Below are positions 48,997 to 57,358 of a stretch of DNA of 64,000 nt, one piece after another. This stretch comes from Rhizobium sp. Leaf371. Its GTDB lineage: Bacteria > Pseudomonadota > Alphaproteobacteria > Rhizobiales > Rhizobiaceae. Below the pieces are notes generated by a model. The model was not told the origin of the DNA, ran no database searches, and saw only the letters and a list, made by a program, of their open reading frames with translations. The DNA lies in contig NZ_LMQB01000023.1 of NCBI RefSeq assembly GCF_001424045.1, forward strand, positions 310,001 to 374,000. The letters run 5' to 3'. The position numbers were made by a program, and so were the translations under genes. The stretch's first letter is position 1, and the number at the start of each line of letters is the position of its first letter.

Positions 48997-50250
48997 ATGA
49001 TCACCGTGACCTACCGCATCGAGACGACGGGCAGCGTCGACGCCATGGCTGCGAAGATCGCAAGCGATCAGTCGACCGGGACATTCGTGCCGGTTCCGGG
49101 TGAAACCGAGGCGCTGAAGGCCCGCGTTGCCGCGCGCGTCACCGCGATCCGGCCGCTCGAGCCCGCGAAAACGCCGAGCTGGCCGGAGGCACCGGCCGGC
49201 CACGGGACGATCCATCGGGCCGATGTCGATATTGCCTTTCCTCTCGATGCCGTGGGAACCGACCTCTCGGCGCTGATGACGATCGCGATCGGCGGCATCT
49301 TCTCGATCAAGGGCATGACGGGGCTCCGCGTCGTCGATCTCAAGCTGCCGCCGGAGTATGGCGCGGCCTATCCGGGCCCCCAGTTCGGCTTGCCGGGCAG
49401 CCGGCGTCTCACGGGCGTCGAGGGCCGCCCGATCATCGGCACGATCGTCAAGCCGGCACTCGGCCTTCGGCCGATGGAGACGGCAGAGCTGGTGGGGGAG
49501 TTGATCGGTTCGGGCGTCGATTTCATCAAGGACGACGAGAAGCTGATGAGCCCGGCCTATTCGCCGCTGAAAGAGCGCGTCGCCGCCATCATGCCGCTGA
49601 TCCTCGATCACGAGCAAAAGACCGGCAAGAAGGTCATGTATGCCTTCGGCATTTCGCACACCGACCCGGACGAGATGATGCGCAACCACGACATGGTGCT
49701 GGCGGCCGGGGGCAACTGTGCGGTCGTCAACATCAACTCGATCGGCATGGGCGGCATGGCTTTCCTGCGCAAGCGCTCCGGCCTCGTGCTGCACGCCCAC
49801 CGCAATGGCTGGGACGTGCTCACCCGGCATCCCGGCATCGGTTTCGACTTCAAGGTCTGGCAGCAGTTCTGGCGGCTGCTCGGCGTGGACCAGTTCCAGA
49901 TCAACGGGATCGGCGTCAAGTACTGGGAGCCGGACGAGAGCTTCGTGGAATCCTTCAAGGCCGTGTCCACGCCGCTGTTCTCGCCGGCGGATTGCCCGCT
50001 TCCCGTGGCCGGATCGGGGCAATGGGGCGGGCAGGCGCCCGAGACCTACCGGCGCACCGGACGCACGACCGATCTTCTCTACCTCTGCGGCGGCGGCATC
50101 GTCAGCCATCCCGGCGGCCCCGCTGCCGGCGTCCATGCCGTTCAACAGGCCTGGGAGGCGGCCGTTGCCGATATCCCATTGGAGACCTACGCGCTCGACC
50201 ATCCCGAGCTTGCCGCATCCCTGAAGACTTTTGGCGGAAAGGATGCCTGA
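48997..50250 (+). CDS. oiaT: RuBisCO-like protein, 3-oxo-isoapionate-4-phosphate transcarboxylase/hydrolase (OiaT; OiaX-type decarboxylase not excluded)
   Basis: 417 aa form IV RuBisCO-like protein. Aligned to RuBisCO numbering, K152 (K175), the carbamylation and metal residues K178-D180-E181 (K201, D203, E204), H268-R269 (H294, R295), K308 (loop 6 K334) and G365-G366 are kept. H327 becomes Q301 and S379 becomes G339, so it is not a carboxylase of RuBP. With OiaK, ApnO, ApsD and ApnL next to it, the known role is to act on 3-oxo-isoapionate 4-phosphate. OiaT yields 3-phosphoglycerate and glycolate; OiaX decarboxylates to an erythrulose phosphate. No erythrulose-phosphate isomerase genes are nearby, which favours OiaT. 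The start is ATG 48997 (GGGGAAG upstream). Confidence 0.8.
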   Translation: MITVTYRIETTGSVDAMAAKIASDQSTGTFVPVPGETEALKARVAARVTAIRPLEPAKTPSWPEAPAGHGTIHRADVDIAFPLDAVGTDLSALMTIAIGGIFSIKGMTGLRVVDLKLPPEYGAAYPGPQFGLPGSRRLTGVEGRPIIGTIVKPALGLRPMETAELVGELIGSGVDFIKDDEKLMSPAYSPLKERVAAIMPLILDHEQKTGKKVMYAFGISHTDPDEMMRNHDMVLAAGGNCAVVNINSIGMGGMAFLRKRSGLVLHAHRNGWDVLTRHPGIGFDFKVWQQFWRLLGVDQFQINGIGVKYWEPDESFVESFKAVSTPLFSPADCPLPVAGSGQWGGQAPETYRRTGRTTDLLYLCGGGIVSHPGGPAAGVHAVQQAWEAAVADIPLETYALDHPELAASLKTFGGKDA

Positions 50251-51595
50251 CGTGGTCGCACCCCTGCTTCTCAGCTACTACGGCGACGACTTCACCGGCT
50301 CGACCGACGTCATGGAGGCCTTGGCCTCCAGAGGCGTAGAGACCGTTCTCTTCCTGCGCATACCCGATGACGCGCTGTTGCAGCGCTTCGCCCATTGCCG
50401 CGCCATCGGCCTTGCCGGCACCAGCCGCAGCGAGACGCCGGGATGGATGGACGATGAACTGAAGCCGGTCTTTGAATGGCTGGAAGCCAGGGAAGCAGCC
50501 ATCTGCCACTACAAGGTCTGCTCGACCTTCGATTCTGCTCCGACGGTCGGCAATATCGGCCGGGCGATCGAGATCGGGCTCGACGTGTTTCGGCAGGACA
50601 TCGCGCCTCTCGTCGTCGGCGCGCCGCAACTGAGACGATACACCGCTTTCGGCCATTTATTTGCCGGCTACCAGAAGGATATCTTCCGCATCGACCGCCA
50701 TCCGGTCATGAGCCGGCATCCGGTAACGCCGATGAACGAGGCCGATCTGACGCTGCATCTCGGGCGCCAGACGGCGCTGCCGATCGCCTTGGCCGATCTG
50801 ACCGCGCTGACAGACGCCGGTGTGGACGCGCGGGTCGCGACGATGGCCGGCAAGGGCATATTGATGCTGGACGTGGACGGGCCGGAGACACAGAAGGCTG
50901 CGGGCGCACAGCTTCTCCGGCTGGCCCAGCGCGGGTCCCGGTTCATGGCGGGCTCGTCGGGCATCGAATACGCGCTCCTTCAGGCCTGGCAGGCCGAAGG
51001 GCTTGTCGAGGGCGTGCGGGCGTTTCCCTCACCAGGCCGAGCGGACAGGATCGCGGTCGTCTCCGGCAGCGTCTCGCCGACCACGGAACGTCAGATCCGG
51101 CAGGCGACAGGTGCCGACGGGTTCGACGGCGTGCCGCTCGACCCTCTTGAACTTCTCGGGGAGAATGGCGAGTATGTGATGGGCCGCGCGGTGGAGGCTG
51201 CCGAGGCAAGCCTTGCTGCCGGCCGCAGCGTCATCCTGCACACCGCCCTTGGACCCGAAGCCGACCGGGGTGGCGAAATCGATCGGGTGGCCGGCAGCCG
51301 GCATCGTCTCGGCCAGATGCTTGGCCGGATTCTGCTGCGGCTGATCGAGACGCAGGGGCTGGGGCGTGCCGTGATCGCGGGCGGCGACACGTCGAGCCAT
51401 GCGCTCGGTGCGCTCAAGGTCGATGCGCTGACGACGTTGCTGCCTTTGCCGGAAACACCGGGATCGCCGCTCTGTACCGCACATGGTCTCCACGCCCCGA
51501 CCAACGGCTTGCAGATCGCCTTGAAGGGCGGACAGGTCGGACGCGACGGCTATTTTGCCCAGATCCGCGATGGGCATGCGACATCAACTGGTTGA
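50243..51595 (+). CDS. oiaK: 3-oxo-isoapionate kinase OiaK (four-carbon acid sugar kinase family)
   Basis: 450 aa. The N-terminal sugar-acid-binding domain begins YYGDDFTGSTDVMEALA (residues 12-28), the family signature of DUF1537 kinases; the C-terminal nucleotide-binding domain has SGSVSPTTERQI and AVIAGGDTSSHALGAL. In apiose pathways this kinase phosphorylates 3-oxo-isoapionate at O4. The ATG at 50243 overlaps the oiaT stop by eight bases with GGCGGAAAGG as ribosome-binding site, so the two are translationally coupled. The stop is at the edge of the second operator site. Confidence 0.85.
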   Translation: MPDVVAPLLLSYYGDDFTGSTDVMEALASRGVETVLFLRIPDDALLQRFAHCRAIGLAGTSRSETPGWMDDELKPVFEWLEAREAAICHYKVCSTFDSAPTVGNIGRAIEIGLDVFRQDIAPLVVGAPQLRRYTAFGHLFAGYQKDIFRIDRHPVMSRHPVTPMNEADLTLHLGRQTALPIALADLTALTDAGVDARVATMAGKGILMLDVDGPETQKAAGAQLLRLAQRGSRFMAGSSGIEYALLQAWQAEGLVEGVRAFPSPGRADRIAVVSGSVSPTTERQIRQATGADGFDGVPLDPLELLGENGEYVMGRAVEAAEASLAAGRSVILHTALGPEADRGGEIDRVAGSRHRLGQMLGRILLRLIETQGLGRAVIAGGDTSSHALGALKVDALTTLLPLPETPGSPLCTAHGLHAPTNGLQIALKGGQVGRDGYFAQIRDGHATSTG

Positions 51596-51607
51596 CTCAT
51601 TATACCA
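51589..51607. promoter_or_regulatory. Putative GntR operator, site 2
   Basis: TGGTTGA-CTCAT-TATACCA, with extended outer arms AACTGGT / ACCAGTT. It shares an exact 16-bp core (51595-51610) with the site at 48931-48946. It overlaps the oiaK stop and lies 40 bp before apnO, which points to a second regulated promoter. Confidence 0.62.
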
Positions 51608-51646
51608 GTTATCGTTAGATGCTCCGACAAAACGGGATCAACACAC

Positions 51647-52493
51647 ATGACATCGATCGCACTTTTCGGCGCCGGCGGCAAAATGGGCACGCGGCTTGCC
51701 CGCAACCTCATCGGCTCGCGCTTCGACATCCTCGATCGCACTTTTCGGCGCCGGCGGCAAAATGGGCACGCGGCTTGCCCGCAACCTCATCGGCTCGCGC
51801 TTCGACATCCGCCCCGTGGAGGTGAGCGAGGCCGGGCAGGCGCGGCTGCAAGCCGATCTCGGGCTCACCTGCCTTCCCATGGAAGAGGCGCTCGAGGGTG
51901 CCGAGGTCGTGGTTCTCGCGGTCCCCGACACGGCCATCGGCAAGGTCGCCTCGGGGATCATCGACAAGCTCGCGCCGGGCACCATGGTCGTCGTGCTCGA
52001 TGCCGCCGCCCCCTTTGCCGGCCATCTGCCGGAACGGGCCGACATCACCTATTTCGTCACCCATCCCTGCCATCCCCCGATCTTCAACGACGAAACGGAG
52101 ATGGCGGCGAAGAAGGATCATTTCGGCGGCATCGCCGCCGAGGTGGCAAAAACCATCTGGGCGCCGGTGATGCGGTCGCATCGGGTGACGGTCGAGCAGA
52201 TGGCGATCCTCGAGCCCGGCCTGTCGGAAACCGTCTGCGCCTCGCTGCTCGTCGTCATGAGCCAGGCGCTGGACGAATGCGTGAAGCGCGGCGTGCCGGA
52301 ACAGGCGGCGCGCGACTTCCTGCTCGGCCACATGAACGTGCTCGGCGCCGTCATCTTCAAGGAAGTGGACGGCGTGTTCTCGGATGCCTGCAACAAGGCA
52401 ATCGAGTTCGGCATCCCCGCGCTGATGCGCGACGACTGGAAGAACGTCTTCGAGCCGCAGGAAATCGCCGAGAGCATTCGGCGGATCACCTGA
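51647..52493 (+). pseudogene. apnO: D-apionate oxidoisomerase ApnO, frameshifted by a 79-bp tandem duplication
   Basis: ApnO moves a hydroxymethyl group and oxidises D-apionate to 3-oxo-isoapionate; it is related to 6-phosphogluconate dehydrogenases. The protein would start MTSIALFGAGGKMGTRLARN with a Rossmann GAGGKMG and continue to 52493 (255 aa if one repeat copy is removed). A perfect 79-bp tandem duplication (51653-51731 and 51732-51810) puts the ATG at 51647 out of frame with the rest. In the correct frame the only start that keeps the whole Rossmann loop is a TTG at 51696 (265 aa, no ribosome-binding site). So it is either inactivated, poorly expressed from the TTG, or an assembly error. 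Confidence 0.8.
51653..51810 (+). repeat. Perfect 79-bp tandem duplication inside apnO
   Basis: Bases 51653-51731 are identical to 51732-51810; the match breaks on both outer sides (A/C at 51652/51731 and T/G at 51732/51811). Copy one contains codons for the N-terminal Rossmann segment. The unit length is not divisible by three. Confidence 0.95.
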
Positions 52494-52537
52494 GCGCCCG
52501 CCGGACACGCAATGACACCTTCTCAAGGATACAGCCG

Positions 52538-53572
52538 ATGCCGAATTTCAAGGGAGCGCTGATCGGTTGCGGCTTCTTCGCCGTCAACCAGATGCATGCC
52601 TGGCAGGATGTGGAGGGTGCGGAGATCGTCGCCATCTGCGACCGCGACCCGGATCGGCTGCGGATCGTCGGCGACCAGTTCGGGATCGCGCGTCGCTATA
52701 GCGATGCCGCGCAAATGATGGCCGATGGCGGTTTCGATTTCGTCGATATCGCCACCACCGTCAACAGCCATCGCGCGCTGGTGGAGATGGCCGCCGCCCA
52801 CCGCCTGCCCGTCATCTGCCAGAAGCCGTTCGCGCCGACACTCGCCGACGCCAAGGCCATGGTCGCCGCCTGCAACGCTGCGGGCGTCCCGCTGATGATC
52901 CACGAGAATTTTCGCTGGCAGACGCCGATCCAGGCCGTGCGCAAGGCACTGGACGCCGCGCAGATCGGCACGCCCTTCTGGGGTCGCTTTTCCTTCCGAT
53001 CCGGCTATGACGTGTTTTCCGGCCAGCCCTATCTGGCCGAAGGTGCGCGCTTCATCATTGAAGACCTGGGCATCCATACGCTCGATATCGCCCGTTACAT
53101 CCTGGGTGACGTGACCTCGCTCACCGCCCGCACCAAGCGCGTCAATCCTGCCATCAAGGGCGAGGACGTGGCGACGATCCTGCTCGATCACGAGACCGGC
53201 GCGACCTCGGTCGTCGATGTCAGCTACGCCACCAAGGCCGCCGTCGAGACTTTTCCCGAAACCCTGATCGAGCTGGATGGAACGGAAGGCTCGCTGCGGC
53301 TGATGCAGGGATATCGGCTGGAGATCACCCATGCGGCGGGCACCGATACGCTCGACGCCTCGCCGACCCTCCTCCCCTGGGCATCGCGCCCCTGGCACAA
53401 TATCCAGGAGAGCGTCCTTGCCATCCAGCAGCACTGGACGGAAAAAATGGCAGAGGGCGCGGAAACCTCGACTTCCGGGGCGGACAATCTGAAGACCTTC
53501 GCCCTGGTGGAAGCGGCCTATGAAAGTGCGGCGACGCTTCAGCCGGTCGCGATCGGCCCGCTGATCGCATGA
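52538..53572 (+). CDS. apsD: D-apiose dehydrogenase ApsD (Gfo/Idh/MocA family)
   Basis: 344 aa. An N-terminal Rossmann GCGFFAVNQMHAW (about 9-21), the family motif CQKPFAPTLADA (QKP in place of the usual EKP, Lys catalytic) and a C-terminal beta-sheet domain with IIEDLGIHTLDIARYILGD. In the apiose pathway it oxidises D-apiose to D-apionolactone with NAD. The ATG at 52538 follows CAAGGAT. The frame is also open backward into apnO (see that entry). The stop overlaps the apnL start (ATGA). Confidence 0.83.
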   Translation: MPNFKGALIGCGFFAVNQMHAWQDVEGAEIVAICDRDPDRLRIVGDQFGIARRYSDAAQMMADGGFDFVDIATTVNSHRALVEMAAAHRLPVICQKPFAPTLADAKAMVAACNAAGVPLMIHENFRWQTPIQAVRKALDAAQIGTPFWGRFSFRSGYDVFSGQPYLAEGARFIIEDLGIHTLDIARYILGDVTSLTARTKRVNPAIKGEDVATILLDHETGATSVVDVSYATKAAVETFPETLIELDGTEGSLRLMQGYRLEITHAAGTDTLDASPTLLPWASRPWHNIQESVLAIQQHWTEKMAEGAETSTSGADNLKTFALVEAAYESAATLQPVAIGPLIA

Positions 53573-55512
53573 CGGAGGACGCGCTCGCCTTTCGCTTGAC
53601 CGGCACGCTCCGGACCGAGCCGGACTGTCTGGTTCTGACGGCCGGCGGTCTTTCCGCCGAGCTGTCCGGCGGCGCCTTGCGGACCATCCGCTATGACGGT
53701 GTCGAGGTGCTTCGCGCCGTCTCCTTCCTCGTGCGCGATCGCGACTGGGGCACCTACGATCCCGCGATCGAGGATCTCGTGGTGGACCAGCGCGCGGACG
53801 GCTTCACCGTATCCTACCGCGCGACATGCCACGGCCCGGACGGCACGCGGCTCGATATGAAGGCCCGGATCGACGGTGAGAACGGCGGTCAATTGCGGTT
53901 TTCCAGCACGGCGACGTCCGAGACGGGGTTCGAGACCAACCGCTGCGGCTTCTGCGTGCTTCACCCGATCGTCGGCATCGCGGGGACGCCGGTTCGGGTC
54001 GAGCATATCGACGGGACCATCGAGGCGACCGTCCTGCCGGATCTCATCGAGCCCTGGCAGCCCTTCAAGGACATGCGGGCCATCACGCATCAGGCCCGGC
54101 CGGGCGTGATGGCGGAATGCCGGATGGAGGGCGATACGTTCGAGATGGAAGACCAGCGCAACTGGTCGGACGCCTCCTACAAGACCTATGTCCGGCCGCT
54201 CGCGCTCCCCTGGCCCTATCAAATCGAGCCGGGCACCGATGTCGCCCAGCAGGTCACCTTGCAGATCGTGGACACGCGGTCCCGCCAGGCCGCTTCCCGC
54301 GCGACGCCATCCGATGCACCTCTGCGACTGACGATGCAGGCCGGCCCGGTACGGAGGCTGCCGCCCATCGGGCTGATCGTCACGCCAAAGGACGCTCACG
54401 CAACGGCTCTCCTGCTGGACGCCGGCCTCGACCCGAAGGTTCAAGCTCTGCTCTTCCATTTCGATCCGCTCGCCGGCCATGATGCGGCTGCGTTTCCTGC
54501 CTTTGCGGCTCTTGCGGCCCGGCATCGGACATCGACCACGCTGGAAATCGCGCTGCCCTGCCGGGAGCCTCTCGATGCCGAACTGCGCGCGATAGCCGCA
54601 GCGATGGACGCTGCGGGCTTCACACCGGATGCCGTGATGGTCTCGCCCGCCGTCGATCGGCAGTCCACACCGCCCGGCAGCGCCTGGCCGGACTGCCCGC
54701 CGCTGGAGGACGTCTATGCCGCGGCCAGGGATGCCTTTCCGTCCGGCATGCTCGGCGGCGGCATGCTCAGCTATTTCACCGAACTCAACCGCAAACGCGT
54801 GCCTGCCGATACGCTGGACTTCATCAGCCATTGCACCAATCCGATCGTGCATGCCGCGGACGATCGCAGCGTCATGCAGACGCTGGAGGCGCTGCCCTTC
54901 ATCACCCGCTCGGTGCGCGAAATCTATGGCGACAGGCGCTATCGCATCGGCCCGTCCACCCTCCCCATGCGGCAAAACCCCTATGGGAGCCGGACGATGG
55001 ACAATCCGGACGGCATCCGGATTCCGATGGCAAACCGCGATCCGCGCCAGAACGGCCTGTTTGCCGCTGCCTATGCCATCGGTTACGCCATTTCCGTCGC
55101 ACCCGCCGGGCTCGACCAGCTGACGCTTTCGGCGCTGACGGGCCCGTTCGGCCTGATCGCCGGCGCTGACGAGCCCGTCGCAAAGGGCGGACGGCGACCC
55201 TTGTTTCATGCTGTCGCCCTGCTTGCGGATCTCGCCGGCGCGAGGGCGAGCGTTCTTGCCTCGGATCGACCGGATCAGGTTCTTGCAATGCGCGTGGAGC
55301 GCAAGGCCGGCCACACGATCGTCCTCGTCAACCTGACGCCCATCCCGCAGGCGCTCGATCTCTCCGGGCTCGACATCCCGGCCGACGCCGCTGTCTACAG
55401 GCTCGATGCGGAAACGATGGTCGTTGCTGCGGCCGGCGCGTTGCAGGCCGAGCGTCTCGGTGAAGGAAACATCCTGCTCGGCGCTTACGGGGTCCTGCGG
55501 ATCGATGCCTGA
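53569..55512 (+). CDS. apnL: D-apionolactonase ApnL
   Basis: 647 aa, no signal peptide. Most databases would once have called it hypothetical. It opens with a beta-rich domain (LSAELSGGALRTIRYDGVEVLRAVSFLVRDRDWGTYDPAIEDLVVDQ), has a middle domain rich in Ala and Asp (about 265-470) and a C-terminal domain after about 490. This layout and the gene neighbours fit the three-domain ApnL family, which hydrolyses D-apionolactone to D-apionate. The assignment rests on recalled sequence character and context, not on a search. It starts by a four-base overlap with apsD and ends the cluster. Confidence 0.78.
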   Translation: MTEDALAFRLTGTLRTEPDCLVLTAGGLSAELSGGALRTIRYDGVEVLRAVSFLVRDRDWGTYDPAIEDLVVDQRADGFTVSYRATCHGPDGTRLDMKARIDGENGGQLRFSSTATSETGFETNRCGFCVLHPIVGIAGTPVRVEHIDGTIEATVLPDLIEPWQPFKDMRAITHQARPGVMAECRMEGDTFEMEDQRNWSDASYKTYVRPLALPWPYQIEPGTDVAQQVTLQIVDTRSRQAASRATPSDAPLRLTMQAGPVRRLPPIGLIVTPKDAHATALLLDAGLDPKVQALLFHFDPLAGHDAAAFPAFAALAARHRTSTTLEIALPCREPLDAELRAIAAAMDAAGFTPDAVMVSPAVDRQSTPPGSAWPDCPPLEDVYAAARDAFPSGMLGGGMLSYFTELNRKRVPADTLDFISHCTNPIVHAADDRSVMQTLEALPFITRSVREIYGDRRYRIGPSTLPMRQNPYGSRTMDNPDGIRIPMANRDPRQNGLFAAAYAIGYAISVAPAGLDQLTLSALTGPFGLIAGADEPVAKGGRRPLFHAVALLADLAGARASVLASDRPDQVLAMRVERKAGHTIVLVNLTPIPQALDLSGLDIPADAAVYRLDAETMVVAAAGALQAERLGEGNILLGAYGVLRIDA

Positions 55513-55614
55513 GCCGGTGTTCTGAACGGGTATTTTTTCGGAAGCGGCGCATCGGCGTTTGGGCTATCCTCTTTGCTTGCGGCCCTGGTCGCCATATCCG
55601 GAGGAGCCCCACGC

Positions 55615-57354
55615 ATGACCCTCATCCGCACCCCTCTCGTGCATCTCGCCCTCGTGATCGGCCTTGCCGTTTCACCGGCGCAGGCAGCCTCGCCGCAGCC
55701 GGTTGCCGGCGAAAACGGCATGGTCGTGACCGCCCAGCATCTGGCCTCGGATGTCGGGGTCGAAATCCTCAAACAGGGCGGCAATGCGGTGGATGCCGCG
55801 GTTGCGGTCGGCTACGCACTGGCGGTCGTCTATCCCACGGCGGGAAACATCGGCGGCGGCGGCTTCATGACGGTGCGCCTTGCCGATGGTCGCACGAGCT
55901 TTCTCGATTTTCGCGAGCGGGCGCCGCTGGCTGCCACCAAGACGATGTATCTCGACGACAAGGGCGAGATCGCCAAAGGGCGCAGCACGGATGGCTATCT
56001 CGCCGTCGGTGTGCCCGGATCGGTCGCCGGATTCGAGGCTGCGCGCACCCGCTTCGGCACCTTGTCGCGCGAGGCGCTTCTCGCACCCGCGATCAAGCTG
56101 GCGGAACAGGGCTTCACCCTCGATGGCGGCGACGTCGCCTCGCTCGGCAACAGCGTCAAGAAGCTCGGCCGGGACCCGGCGGCGGCCGCGATCTTTCTGA
56201 CGCCTGAGGGTCAGGCTCCGAAGATCGGCGCGACGCTGGTGCAGCCGGACCTCGCGCGCAGTCTTGCGGCCATCTCGAAAACGGGGCCAGATGCGTTCTA
56301 CAAGGGCGCGATCGCGGACGATATCGTCAAGGCCAGCACCGACAAGGGCGGCATCCTGACGAAAGAGGATTTCCAGCGCTATACGGTTCGCGAACTGAAG
56401 CCGGTCACCTGCACCTATCGCGGCTACGAGATCATCTCGTCGCCGCCACCAAGCTCGGGCGGCGTCATCCTGTGCGAAATCCTGAACATCCTCGAAGGCT
56501 ATCCGCTCGGCGAACTTGGCGCCGGCTCGGCGGCCACCGCGCATGTCATGATCGAGGCCATGCGCTATGCCTATGTCGATCGCAATTCGGCGCTCGGCGA
56601 TCCCGACTTCGTCAAGAACCCGGTCGAGAAGCTGCTCGACAAGGTCTATGCGCAGGAGATCCGGGGCAAGATCGACCTTGCGAAGGCCGGCGTTTCCGCA
56701 GAGCTTACCCCCAAGGGGCTGGGAGAGAGCCACGAGACGACGCATTACTCGATCATGGACGAGAAGGGCAACGCGGTCTCCGTCACCTATACGCTCAACG
56801 GCTCCTTCGGCGCCGGCGTCGTCGCGCCCGGCACCGGCATCCTGCTCAACAACGAGATGGACGACTTCACGTCCAAGCCCGGCGCGCCGAATCTCTATGG
56901 CCTCGTGCAGGGGGAGGCCAATGCGATTGCGCCGGGGAAGACCCCACTGTCCTCCATGAGCCCGACCATCGTGACGAAGGACGGCAAGCCGTTCATGGTC
57001 ATCGGCAGTCCGGGCGGCGCCCGCATCATCACGATCACGCTCGAGGCCATCCTGAACGTCATCGACCATGGCATGACGCTGCAGGAGGCGATCGATGCGC
57101 CGCGCCTGCACCATCAATGGATGCCGGATTCGGTGGCCATCGAGCCTTTCGCTCTTTCCGCCGACACGCTGAAGATCCTCCAGGGCATGGGCCATGACAT
57201 CGGGCCGGACAAGAACTGGCCCGTCTGGGGTCAGGCGGCCGGCATTCTCGTCGGCGGCAAGACGGCGGCGGAAGCAGCGGCAACGAAAGGCGGCGCCCGC
57301 TACTATGGGGCCATGGACAGCCGCGCGGCATCGGGTGCCGCGCGGGGTTATTGA
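55615..57354 (+). CDS. ggt: Gamma-glutamyltranspeptidase
   Basis: 579 aa with a signal peptide cut after AQA near residue 24, so it is periplasmic. The pro-enzyme is cleaved at Thr375 in SHETTHYSI, where Thr is the N-terminal nucleophile of the small subunit. The small subunit includes the GSFGAGVVAPGTGILLNNEMDDF and SMSPTIV motifs. It hydrolyses glutathione and transfers its gamma-glutamyl group. The ATG at 55615 has GGAGGAG at good spacing. It follows the apiose cluster by 102 bp and is probably unrelated to it. Confidence 0.94.
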   Translation: MTLIRTPLVHLALVIGLAVSPAQAASPQPVAGENGMVVTAQHLASDVGVEILKQGGNAVDAAVAVGYALAVVYPTAGNIGGGGFMTVRLADGRTSFLDFRERAPLAATKTMYLDDKGEIAKGRSTDGYLAVGVPGSVAGFEAARTRFGTLSREALLAPAIKLAEQGFTLDGGDVASLGNSVKKLGRDPAAAAIFLTPEGQAPKIGATLVQPDLARSLAAISKTGPDAFYKGAIADDIVKASTDKGGILTKEDFQRYTVRELKPVTCTYRGYEIISSPPPSSGGVILCEILNILEGYPLGELGAGSAATAHVMIEAMRYAYVDRNSALGDPDFVKNPVEKLLDKVYAQEIRGKIDLAKAGVSAELTPKGLGESHETTHYSIMDEKGNAVSVTYTLNGSFGAGVVAPGTGILLNNEMDDFTSKPGAPNLYGLVQGEANAIAPGKTPLSSMSPTIVTKDGKPFMVIGSPGGARIITITLEAILNVIDHGMTLQEAIDAPRLHHQWMPDSVAIEPFALSADTLKILQGMGHDIGPDKNWPVWGQAAGILVGGKTAAEAAATKGGARYYGAMDSRAASGAARGY

Positions 57355-57358
57355 ACGC

